Below are positions 15,805-22,825 of a stretch of 64,000 nucleotides of DNA, one piece after another. The notes beneath the pieces are model-generated. The model was not told the DNA's origin and made no database searches. It saw nothing but the letters and a program-made list of their open reading frames with translations. Numbering within the stretch: the stretch's first letter is position 1; the number at the start of each line of letters is the position of its first letter. A program made the translations under genes and the position numbers. Source of the DNA: Aquificaceae bacterium (GTDB taxonomy: Bacteria; Aquificota; Aquificia; Aquificales; Aquificaceae); NCBI GenBank assembly GCA_025057455.1, contig JANWWY010000002.1, forward strand, positions 28,671 to 92,670, in the 5' to 3' direction.

Positions 15805-16896
15805 CTATGCGTAGCTCTCCTTTAGCTTTCTTATTCTCCAGAGAGCTCGGCTATCCTCTGGAGCTATTAAACTATACGCCTTTCCGTATGCCCCTATCCT
15901 ACCAGTCCTTCCTATTCTGTGGATGTATACTTCAGGGTCTTCTGGTATGTGATAGTTTATTACGAGGCTTACACCCTTTATGTCCAGACCCCTAGAGGCC
16001 ACATCGGTAGCAACCACTATCTTGACTTTTCCCTCTTTAAATAGTCTCAGGGAATTCTCTCTTTGTTTCTGCGTCATATCACCGTGAAGGGAAACTACGT
16101 TAAAGCCTCTTTTCTTCAATTCCTCCGCTATGTCCCTTGCATCCTTTTTAGTTTTCACGAAGATTATGATTTTTTCCAGTATGTGTTCTCTTACAATCTT
16201 CTCAAGCTCTGAAAGCTTTTGTCCAGATGAGCTGAGTTTTATGAGTCTTTCTTCTATCCTTGGTTTTAGCTCCTCTGTTATGACTCTTACAAATTTGTAA
16301 TCCCTTCTGAGGTGCCTCTTAGCCAAGTCTTCTACTTGTCTGTCTATGGTTGCTGAAAAGAGGAAGGTTTGTCTTTCCTTGGGAAGTTGGGATATTATCC
16401 ATTCAATGTCCTCTATAAAACCCATATCTAACATTCTGTCCGCTTCATCAAGGACAAAGTATTTGAGCGTTTCAAAGTTGAAGAGTCCTCTCATGATAAG
16501 GTCTTTTATCCTTCCAGGTGTGCCCACTACTATGTTGGGAACAACCTTCCATAGAAGTTCAACATCCTTCTGTACGGGAGTTCCACCATAGAAGCTAAAA
16601 ACTTTTATACCCTTGTACTTGGAAAGCTGATATAGTTGTTCTTTAACCTGAAGGGCAAGTTCTCTTGTGGGTGCCATTATAAGGGCTGTTGTACCTTCCT
16701 CCTTCTTACTGCCTTCTATGATTGGAATGCCGAAGGCTGCAGTTTTTCCAGTTCCCGTAGCCGCCTGTCCAAGAATGTCGTAACCCTTAAGCGCCAAAGG
16801 TATGGCTTCCTTCTGTATGGGTGTTGGTTTTTCAAAACCCATGTCTTTCAGGGCTTTCCTTGTGGGTAAACTTAGTTGTGAAAAGTCAAATTCCAT
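15805..16896 (-). CDS. DEAD-box RNA helicase
   Basis: 363 aa RNA helicase with the full motif set: Q-motif GFEKPTPIQKEAIP, Walker A AATGTGKT, PTRELA, VLDEADRML, SAT, ATDVASRGLDI and HRIGRTGR. It has little beyond the core, like RhlE-type minimal helicases, with no CsdA-like C-terminal extension. Head gene of the minus-strand run that continues through LPS genes to encapsulin. A CCTCCTTTTT tract on the plus strand corresponds to an AAGGAGG ribosome site before the ATG. Confidence 0.93.
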   Translation of the reverse strand: MEFDFSQLSLPTRKALKDMGFEKPTPIQKEAIPLALKGYDILGQAATGTGKTAAFGIPIIEGSKKEEGTTALIMAPTRELALQVKEQLYQLSKYKGIKVFSFYGGTPVQKDVELLWKVVPNIVVGTPGRIKDLIMRGLFNFETLKYFVLDEADRMLDMGFIEDIEWIISQLPKERQTFLFSATIDRQVEDLAKRHLRRDYKFVRVITEELKPRIEERLIKLSSSGQKLSELEKIVREHILEKIIIFVKTKKDARDIAEELKKRGFNVVSLHGDMTQKQRENSLRLFKEGKVKIVVATDVASRGLDIKGVSLVINYHIPEDPEVYIHRIGRTGRIGAYGKAYSLIAPEDSRALWRIRKLKESYA

Positions 16897-16980
16897 TTTT
16901 TCCTCCTTTTTATATATCCTTTTCTAATTATAAGCGTGTGTTTAAAAATTACAATGAATCGGCTCAGAAGAAAAGATATT

Positions 16981-17010
16981 AAAGGCTGGAGGGAGAGCCT
17001 CCGGCTTTTT
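16981..17010 (-). terminator. possible intrinsic terminator after decayed transposase
   Basis: AAAGGCTGGAGGGAGAGCCTCCGGCTTT folds into an approximately 10 bp GC-rich hairpin with one bulge. On the minus strand it lies just past the stop of the transposase remnant and is followed by a weak T-rich stretch. On the plus strand it ends in TTTTT, so it could also act in that direction. It is the clearest terminator-like hairpin I noticed in the window. Confidence 0.4.
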
Positions 17011-17013
17011 GAA

Positions 17014-17504
17014 TTATATCCCCCTTGTCAACTCCTTATATTTCTTTCTGTCTTTCCTCCAAAGGTCAAAACGGTCTATGTGAAGAAGTTCGGTCTTTAA
17101 AACTAATCATTCAGTCTATTACATCGGGTGAGAAATTAATCATGGCATTGTAGCAAGCCTCCTTCACCTTCCCTACTCTGTAGGCTTTTGCCTCATGCAT
17201 CATAGGTAAACCACGAGTCATGCAACACCCTATTTTTACACCATCATTCTATTTGTCCAGAAAACTTTGCCAGAAAATCTTCTTATTTTCTGAGTTCTCG
17301 CTCTGTTTGTGTTTGCTACCTTTTCTAAATATGTGGTAGGAGTTTATGCTTAGGTCTACGTGTGAGGTATGAGAGCATGAAAAGTGCCATGATTTGCTAG
17401 TCTGAGAGTTTCGGCTTTTTTCTTACTTTGGGCTTTGACTGAATGAGCTTGTAGAAGGCTTCTATCTTCAATAGAACTTTGCGATACAATACTTGTAGTT
17501 GCAT
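17014..17504 (-). pseudogene. decayed insertion-sequence transposase
   Basis: No intact ORF, but minus-strand fragments read like transposase. 17504-17397 gives MQLQVLYRKVLLKIEAFY..KKPKLSD and then a stop. The same frame continues QIMALFMLSYLTRRPKHK to a stop at 17325. Further down, another frame gives MTRGLPMMHEAKAYRVGKVKEACYN. The end reads LLHIDRFDLWRKDRKKYKE before TAA at 17014-17016. The helical start followed by a KPKLSD segment resembles IS982/IS4-type enzymes. Multiple stops and frame changes show long decay. Terminal repeats were not identified. Confidence 0.65.
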
Positions 17505-17565
17505 AACATACTTTTTATATCTCTTACTCAACATATAAGAAACAGTTAGTGCGAATTAGAAAGTA

Positions 17566-17664
17566 GGGAGAGTTTGACGCGCTGGTGCGGTCCCGGGACT
17601 TCAAATCCCGTGAGGGACACTTCGGAGGGTCTCTGGAGGGTTCGATTCCCTCACTCTCCCGCCA
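17566..17664 (+). tRNA. selC: tRNA-Sec (UCA), selenocysteine
   Basis: Eight-base-pair acceptor GGGAGAGT/ACTCTCCC, discriminator G and encoded CCA (17662-17664). Anticodon arm CGGGA-CTTCAAA-TCCCG gives UCA, which decodes UGA. A long variable arm (GAGGGACAC..GTCTCT) precedes a GAGGG-TTCGATT-CCCTC T arm. The 8+5 acceptor/T helix and overall length of 99 nt are characteristic of bacterial tRNA-Sec. The organism should therefore make selenoproteins; selA, selB, selD and the target genes lie outside the window. The track ORF from 17585 wrongly runs through this gene. Confidence 0.95.
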
Positions 17665-17677
17665 TAATTTAGAAACT

Positions 17678-18010
17678 ATGAGGGTGGCACAATACATAAG
17701 AGGTGGGCTAAAAAACCTCGTAGATAAAAAGCCCGAGGGCTACACAGAACTTGGAAAATGCACCTCTGGCTGTCACAGCGTAAGCTTTTTCATAAGGGGA
17801 ACTTCTGAAAGAGTGGAGGATGTAAAATTTATCGCAAGCAAGAGGTGTAAAAAGCTGTTGGCGATAGCGGATTTGGTGGCGGAGAAGATAAGGGAAAGGG
17901 GTAAGGTTTATTTGGAAGAGGAGGAAATTCTCAAGTACTTTTCAGAGGAAAAGGAGCAGGATAAGTTAAAGGAAAGGCTTTCCATAGTTAGGACAGCTCT
18001 AAACCTTTGA
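17678..18010 (+). CDS. small cysteine-containing protein, TSCPD/NifU-like pattern
   Basis: 110 aa from ATG 17678; the track start at 17585 lies inside tRNA-Sec. The core pattern is KCTSGCHSVSFFIRG, then a short beta strand (VEDVKFIASKRC), then a helix (KKLLAIADLVAEKI). This spacing of a CxxxC and a later Cys before a helix recalls TSCPD domains and the IscU/NifU fold, but I cannot assign it firmly. It starts 14 bp after tRNA-Sec and precedes thrS by 19 bp, which has its own -10. Role unknown; an iron-sulfur or metal site is possible. Confidence 0.65.
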   Translation: MRVAQYIRGGLKNLVDKKPEGYTELGKCTSGCHSVSFFIRGTSERVEDVKFIASKRCKKLLAIADLVAEKIRERGKVYLEEEEILKYFSEEKEQDKLKERLSIVRTALNL

Positions 18011-18016
18011 GAAATA

Positions 18017-18022
18017 TATAAT
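18017..18022 (+). promoter_or_regulatory. -10 element of thrS, near-leaderless
   Basis: TATAAT seven bases ahead of the thrS ATG (TATAATTAACCCTATG). It overlaps the short gap after the 110-aa gene. No ribosome binding site lies between it and the start codon, and no T-box or other leader is possible in this space. Confidence 0.55.
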
Positions 18023-18029
18023 TAACCCT

Positions 18030-19949
18030 ATGGAGTCATTAAGAATAAGGGTAAACGGAAAGGAACTGCAGGTAGAGAAAGGTGTTAAGCTTGGAGAAGT
18101 TTTTGGAATTCTTGGTATACAGAATGCTGTTGGTGGGAAATCTGGGTCCAGGCTCATAGACCTCCTTACTCCCTTGCAAGAAGACATGGAGCTAACTCCT
18201 GTCTTCAAGGAAGACCCTGAAAGCCTTGACATTATGAGGCATACTCTTTCACATATACTGGCTCAGGCTTTAAAAGAGCTATACGGCTACGAAAAAGTCC
18301 ACTTAGGCGTAGGACCTACAACCGAAGAAGGTTTCTATTACGATGTGGAGGTGGAAGGTCATACCATAAGCTCTGAAGACCTACCAAGGATAGAAGAAAA
18401 GATGAGGGAAATAATAGCGAAGAATTATCCCATATTTAGAAAAGAGGTGGGCAGGGAAGAGGCTATAAAGCTATTCTCTGACCTAAAGGAAAAGTACAAA
18501 GTAGAAATCATAAACAGAATAGATGAAGGAGAAACAATATCCATATACGGTCAAAATGGTTTTGTAGACCTTTGTAGAGGTCCGCATGTGCCCTTTACTG
18601 GCATGGTGGGAGAGTTTAAGCTTACCCATGTAGCTGGTGCCTACTGGATGGGAGATTCTTCCAGACCCATGCTACAGAGAATTTACGGCATTGCCTTCTG
18701 GGACAAAAAAGACCTTGAAGAGAGGCTAAAGTTTTACGAGGAGGCTAAGAAAAGGGACCATAGAAGGATAGGTAGAGAATTGGAGCTTTTCCTCATAGAG
18801 GACGAGGTGGGTGCTGGTCTTGTGCTTTGGCTTCCAAAGGGTGCAATACTTAGAAAAACCTTGGAAGATTACTGGAAAGAAGAGCATTTAAAGAGGGGTT
18901 ACCAGCTTGTATACACTCCTCATGTGGGCAATGCAAAACTATGGCAGACGAGCGGACATCTTGACTATTATAGACCCAACATGTTCTCATCCATGGAGAT
19001 AGAGGGTGAAGAGTACTTTGTAAAGCCCATGAACTGTCCCTTCCACATAGCAGTATACAAAAGCAAAGTAAGAAGCTACAAAGAACTTCCCATAAAGCTT
19101 GCGGAATTGGGCACTGTTTATAGGTATGAGATGTCTGGTGTTCTTCATGGTCTTATGAGGGTAAGAGGCTTTACTCAGGATGATGCCCATATTATATGCG
19201 CACCGGAACAGGTGGAGGAAGTTATACAGGAGACCCTTGAGTTTGCCATCGACGTGCTAAGAGACTTCGGTTTTGAGGACTTTAAGGTTTACATATCTAC
19301 AAAACCGGCGGATGCCATAGGCTCACCCCAGCAGTGGGAGCTTGCAGAAAAAGCTCTAAAAAAGGCTGTGGAAAGAATGGGTATTGAGTACGAAATAGAT
19401 GAGGGAGGTGGTGCCTTTTATGGACCAAAGATAGATGTAAAGATAAGGGATGCTATAGGAAGACTCTGGCAATGTTCCACCATACAGTTTGATTTTAACC
19501 TCCCCGAGAGGTTTGATATGGAATACGTTGGGTCTGATAACAGAAGACACAGACCTTACATGATTCACAGGGCTATTTTTGGTTCCATTGAGAGGTTTGT
19601 GGGAGTCCTCTTAGAACACTACGCAGGTCTTTTGCCCCTCTGGCTATCGCCCGTGCAGGTCAGAGTCTTGCCAGTGTCCTCCGAAAAACACTTGACTTAT
19701 GCCAGAGAGGTGGAAGGCTACCTAAGGGAGAAGGGCATAAGGGTTGAATTGGACGCAAGGGACGAAAGGCTCAGCGCTCGTATAAGGGATGCGGAGCTCC
19801 AGAAGGTTCCCTATATACTGGTCATAGGTGATAAGGAGATGGAAGGCAAGCATGTATCTGTGAGAGGTAAGAAAGAAGGAAACCTTGGGTCTATGGCTGT
19901 CGAAGCATTTACCAACCTACTCTTGGAGAAGATAGGTAAAAAGGAGTGA
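18030..19949 (+). CDS. thrS: threonyl-tRNA synthetase
   Basis: 639 aa class II synthetase. Domain order: TGS-like domain (1-60), editing domain with HTLSHILAQAL and later DLCRGPHV, catalytic core with FVKPMNCPFH (zinc Cys), YRYEMSGVLHGLMRVRGF, DEGGGAFYGPKID and RPYMIHRAIFGSIERF, then an anticodon-binding domain. Length and order are standard for a bacterial enzyme with editing. It is joined to the next gene by overlapping stop/start, and the plus-strand genes to 22825 form a tight run. Confidence 0.97.
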   Translation: MESLRIRVNGKELQVEKGVKLGEVFGILGIQNAVGGKSGSRLIDLLTPLQEDMELTPVFKEDPESLDIMRHTLSHILAQALKELYGYEKVHLGVGPTTEEGFYYDVEVEGHTISSEDLPRIEEKMREIIAKNYPIFRKEVGREEAIKLFSDLKEKYKVEIINRIDEGETISIYGQNGFVDLCRGPHVPFTGMVGEFKLTHVAGAYWMGDSSRPMLQRIYGIAFWDKKDLEERLKFYEEAKKRDHRRIGRELELFLIEDEVGAGLVLWLPKGAILRKTLEDYWKEEHLKRGYQLVYTPHVGNAKLWQTSGHLDYYRPNMFSSMEIEGEEYFVKPMNCPFHIAVYKSKVRSYKELPIKLAELGTVYRYEMSGVLHGLMRVRGFTQDDAHIICAPEQVEEVIQETLEFAIDVLRDFGFEDFKVYISTKPADAIGSPQQWELAEKALKKAVERMGIEYEIDEGGGAFYGPKIDVKIRDAIGRLWQCSTIQFDFNLPERFDMEYVGSDNRRHRPYMIHRAIFGSIERFVGVLLEHYAGLLPLWLSPVQVRVLPVSSEKHLTYAREVEGYLREKGIRVELDARDERLSARIRDAELQKVPYILVIGDKEMEGKHVSVRGKKEGNLGSMAVEAFTNLLLEKIGKKE

Positions 19950-20737
19950 TGATTGGAAAGGTTGCAGTCTATGTTTCTGGGGAGGATAGGGATTATCTAA
20001 GTTATGTCAAGGACGTGTCCGCACGGCTTGGTATAACCCCGCATTTTCTGTACATAGAAGAGGAATACCTCCTCGGTGACCTGTTTGGTTTTTTTACAAA
20101 ACCTTCTGAGGAAAAACAAACAGCCGTAAAAAAACATATACAGGATCTCTTTGACAATTTTAATTTTTACGCCCTATCCGGTAGAGAGGAAAACACCGTA
20201 GCACAACTCCAGGAAAACTATGACCTCATCTTTGTAAAGTACAAAAAACATCTCTTTAGAAAATCCACACCAGAGTGGCTTTTATCGAAGGTGGATAACA
20301 TAAGGCTATGGGTTTATAAAGAGGGTTCTGTTTCAGACATAAAAAGGGTTTGTCTTCCCGTAGATTTTTCTGAAAGGTCCTTAAGACAGGTGGAGTTTGT
20401 GGAGCATCTGAAGAATTTTCTCAACTTTGAATACTGTCTTGTGTACTCTCTGAACGTAGGCAGACTAAGAGGAAAGTTAAGCGGAAAGGATTACAGCAGG
20501 AGTCTCTCCGACAAGCACGAGGAAGTAAGGCACATGTATACGGACCTCTTTGGGGAAAAGCAAATGGAGCTCATCTTACTTGAAGGCGACCCTTATAGGG
20601 ATATGGTTAGACATATAAATTCAGCCCAGTATGACCTTGTAGTTGTGGGTAGAAGGGGAAAGGGTATGAGGGAGCGTATTGGGAGTGTGTCCTTACATCT
20701 TATAAGGAGTACGAAATGTCCAGTGGTTGTCCTGTAA
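19949..20737 (+). CDS. universal stress protein (UspA)-family protein
   Basis: About 262 aa. The C-terminal half (from KRVCLPVDFSERSLRQ, about residue 130) is a Usp domain with the nucleotide-binding pattern VVGRRGKGMRERIGSVSLHLIRSTKCPVVV. The N-terminal half looks like a degenerate Usp or Rossmann-like domain. Start is ATG 19949, which shares bases with the thrS stop; a GTG at 19946 is also possible. It overlaps plsC by 22 bp. Physiological role unclear. Confidence 0.8.
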   Translation: MIGKVAVYVSGEDRDYLSYVKDVSARLGITPHFLYIEEEYLLGDLFGFFTKPSEEKQTAVKKHIQDLFDNFNFYALSGREENTVAQLQENYDLIFVKYKKHLFRKSTPEWLLSKVDNIRLWVYKEGSVSDIKRVCLPVDFSERSLRQVEFVEHLKNFLNFEYCLVYSLNVGRLRGKLSGKDYSRSLSDKHEEVRHMYTDLFGEKQMELILLEGDPYRDMVRHINSAQYDLVVVGRRGKGMRERIGSVSLHLIRSTKCPVVVL

Positions 20738-21348
20738 GTGCCATAGGCAGGTGGCTACTGTCACCTCTTTGCCCTGCTACAAAATACCTCTTTAGAAGAG
20801 TTTTCAGGGTTGAGGTTTCTGGGTTTGAAAATATACCCTCTGGACCTTGCATAGTTGCCAGCAACCACAGGAGCCATCTTGACCCGCCAGTGTTAAACAG
20901 TGTGTTCCCCGAGCCTCTGAGGTTTCTTGCAAAGGAAGAGCTATTCAGAGTTCCCATCATTGGCAGACTTCTGCCCCACATGGGTGCCATACCAGTTAGA
21001 CGGGGTTCTGGTGATTTGGAGGTTTTGGAGCTTGCAATAGAGCTTATGCACTACGGGTGTAAGATAGGCATATTTCCAGAAGGTACAAGGGCAAATCCCG
21101 GCGAGTTTTTAAAGCCCAAGCTGGGTATAGGCTTACTGGCAGTAAAGAGTCATAAACCAGTCCTGCCCGTGTACATTGAAGGCACCGATAAAGTATTCCC
21201 AAGACATGCCAAGCTTCCAAAGCCAGGACATCCAATAAGGGTTGTCATAGGCAAAGCTAAGGTCTACTCTGAGGAGGATAGCCCAAGGGGATATAGGATT
21301 GTGGCTACGGATATAATGGAAAGTATAAAGGAGCTTGCGCGTGCCTAA
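20716..21348 (+). CDS. plsC: 1-acyl-sn-glycerol-3-phosphate acyltransferase
   Basis: 210 aa membrane-associated acyltransferase making phosphatidic acid. Motif I is NHRSHLD (HX4D), motif III is IFPEGTRAN, and VLPVYIEG follows. A short hydrophobic N-terminal stretch would hold it at the membrane. It overlaps the Usp gene by 22 bp and mobB by 14 bp. Confidence 0.9.
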   Translation: MSSGCPVSAIGRWLLSPLCPATKYLFRRVFRVEVSGFENIPSGPCIVASNHRSHLDPPVLNSVFPEPLRFLAKEELFRVPIIGRLLPHMGAIPVRRGSGDLEVLELAIELMHYGCKIGIFPEGTRANPGEFLKPKLGIGLLAVKSHKPVLPVYIEGTDKVFPRHAKLPKPGHPIRVVIGKAKVYSEEDSPRGYRIVATDIMESIKELARA

Positions 21349-21754
21349 GGTGGTTAGCGTAGTGGGGTATCACAATTCCGGGAAAACTACGCTTATAGAA
21401 AGACTCATACCGGAGCTCCAAAAGCTAGGTTTAAGGGTAGGCTACATAAAACACGACCCGAAGGGTCACGGAATAACGGAAAAAGAGGGTAGCGATACAG
21501 ATAGGATTTTTAAGCTTTCGGAAAGGGTAGCCCTTCTTTCACCTTCAAAGCTAACCCTTTGGGAAAAAAGGGAGGACGACCCTCTTAAAGTTGTGGAAGA
21601 ATACTTTTATGACTGTCATGTGGTTATACTGGAAGGTTGGAAGTCTTTAAAAGGGGTAAAAAGAATAGTCGTTGGTAGTCTTGATGTGGAAGGCTTAAGA
21701 GTTGAAGACCTGCAGGATATGAAAAGCGTCTTAGATTATATACTGGAAGACTAA
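21335..21754 (+). CDS. mobB: molybdopterin-guanine dinucleotide biosynthesis adaptor MobB
   Basis: 139 aa P-loop GTP-binding protein that assists molybdenum cofactor guanylylation. Walker A is GYHNSGKTTLIE, followed by GYIKHDPKGHG and VILEGWKSLKG, all typical of MobB. The start is TTG at 21335 (or GTG 21341), inside the plsC tail. With tRNA-Sec a few kb away it fits an organism with selenium/molybdenum enzymes such as formate dehydrogenase, but that is inference. Confidence 0.88.
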   Translation: MRVPKVVSVVGYHNSGKTTLIERLIPELQKLGLRVGYIKHDPKGHGITEKEGSDTDRIFKLSERVALLSPSKLTLWEKREDDPLKVVEEYFYDCHVVILEGWKSLKGVKRIVVGSLDVEGLRVEDLQDMKSVLDYILED

Positions 21755-21770
21755 AGGTAGGAGGTAATGC

Positions 21771-22340
21771 ATGGTATGCTTGACCCATCTTGAATTGTGT
21801 CCCTACTGCAAGAGGTTGGCTCTGAAGGTATGCGAGTATGATGAGCCTTATCCAAGGGTTGAGGCGGAGTGTGAGTGCTGTGGCTACAAAGCCTACGATG
21901 TGCCCATGAGGCTAACTCAAGAGGATTTTAAAAATGTCCTTGATAAGCTTGGCAGAAAGCTCATAGGTGAAATATGCATAGATGACCGATGTGGGTCTAC
22001 AAAGGTGATAAGGCTCATAAAAGAGGGTAGCTATGCGGAATATCGCTGTCTTGAATGCGGTTCCGAGTGGAACAGCGATGAGGTCCAAAGGTCCATAGAC
22101 CGCGTAAAGAGCGTGCGGAATGGTATAAAGAACGGCAATAGACTTATGGAGCTTTTGAAGGCAGGAGAGGGTGAATGCCCTCTGTGTGGATGGGACATAG
22201 GACACATGCACATAGGATATGCGGTTTCCATTGACTGCTTTGTGTGTGGCTACCATACGGAAACCAAAGAATTAGTGCCTGAAGTGGACCTTTCCACTCT
22301 TGAATGTCCTGGGTATGAGAGGTCGGAGGAAACTGGTTGA
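21771..22340 (+). CDS. hypothetical multi-zinc-ribbon protein, 189 aa
   Basis: Contains several CxxC knuckles: CPYCKR, CECCGY, a CIDDRCG/CLECGSEW pair, CPLCGW and CFVCGY. Two or three structural zinc sites are likely. No catalytic motif. It follows mobB by 16 bp and overlaps the next gene by 4 bp. The richness in zinc ribbons suggests RNA, protein or enzyme-maturation binding. An FdhE-like accessory role was considered because of mobB but cannot be supported from sequence. Confidence 0.65.
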   Translation: MVCLTHLELCPYCKRLALKVCEYDEPYPRVEAECECCGYKAYDVPMRLTQEDFKNVLDKLGRKLIGEICIDDRCGSTKVIRLIKEGSYAEYRCLECGSEWNSDEVQRSIDRVKSVRNGIKNGNRLMELLKAGEGECPLCGWDIGHMHIGYAVSIDCFVCGYHTETKELVPEVDLSTLECPGYERSEETG

Positions 22341-22825
22341 GGCTACCCCATCACGAGTTTATAAGATACGAGGGCTGGAAAGAGCAGTTTATCAAGGATT
22401 ATGACCTTATAACCTCTAAGGATGTTAAAGACTTGGCAGAGGACTTGAAGGATCTTTATCCAGAAGCGGAGGAAAGGCTGTTAAAAGCTCTCATATCCAT
22501 GTACGTAGGCGGTTACGAAAAGAGACTTCAGGACCCAGAGGTTAGATACTGGACCAACTGGGCTGGTATTAAAACCTACAGGACCTTTAACGGTTTTCCA
22601 CAGCTTTCTGACAAGGAGCTTGCCTTTGTTTTTTATGCGATGGGTAAAGTTTTTGTCCCTCTACTTTTGCACGAAAGGGGAGTCAAATCTGAAAGCTTTA
22701 AAAGTCTTACATCCGATGACCAGGAAAAGGCTGTGATGGATGAGCTTGAGGTCATATGGGAAAATCATCTCATAAGGATTCTTCAGATTATCCCCTTTCT
22801 TGACCTCAGTTCAAAGACCGCATAG
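22337..22825 (+). CDS. hypothetical helical protein, 162 aa
   Basis: TTG start overlapping the zinc-ribbon gene stop by 4 bp. The protein is predicted helical, with acidic and tryptophan-containing stretches (WTNWAGIKTYR) and a late FVPLLLHERGVKSESF. No signal peptide or known motif. Coupling to the zinc-ribbon protein suggests the two work together. Its last 43 bp overlap the tail of the convergent histidine kinase gene. Confidence 0.6.
   Translation: MRLPHHEFIRYEGWKEQFIKDYDLITSKDVKDLAEDLKDLYPEAEERLLKALISMYVGGYEKRLQDPEVRYWTNWAGIKTYRTFNGFPQLSDKELAFVFYAMGKVFVPLLLHERGVKSESFKSLTSDDQEKAVMDELEVIWENHLIRILQIIPFLDLSSKTA

Noticed and set aside
17225-17246. ACACCCTATT resembling the 8266-8750 repeat
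   Set aside because: Single partial match without TTC, inside the decayed transposase. Most likely chance.
17585-17677. N-terminal part of track ORF 17585-18010
   Set aside because: It lies inside tRNA-Sec. The gene proper starts at ATG 17678.
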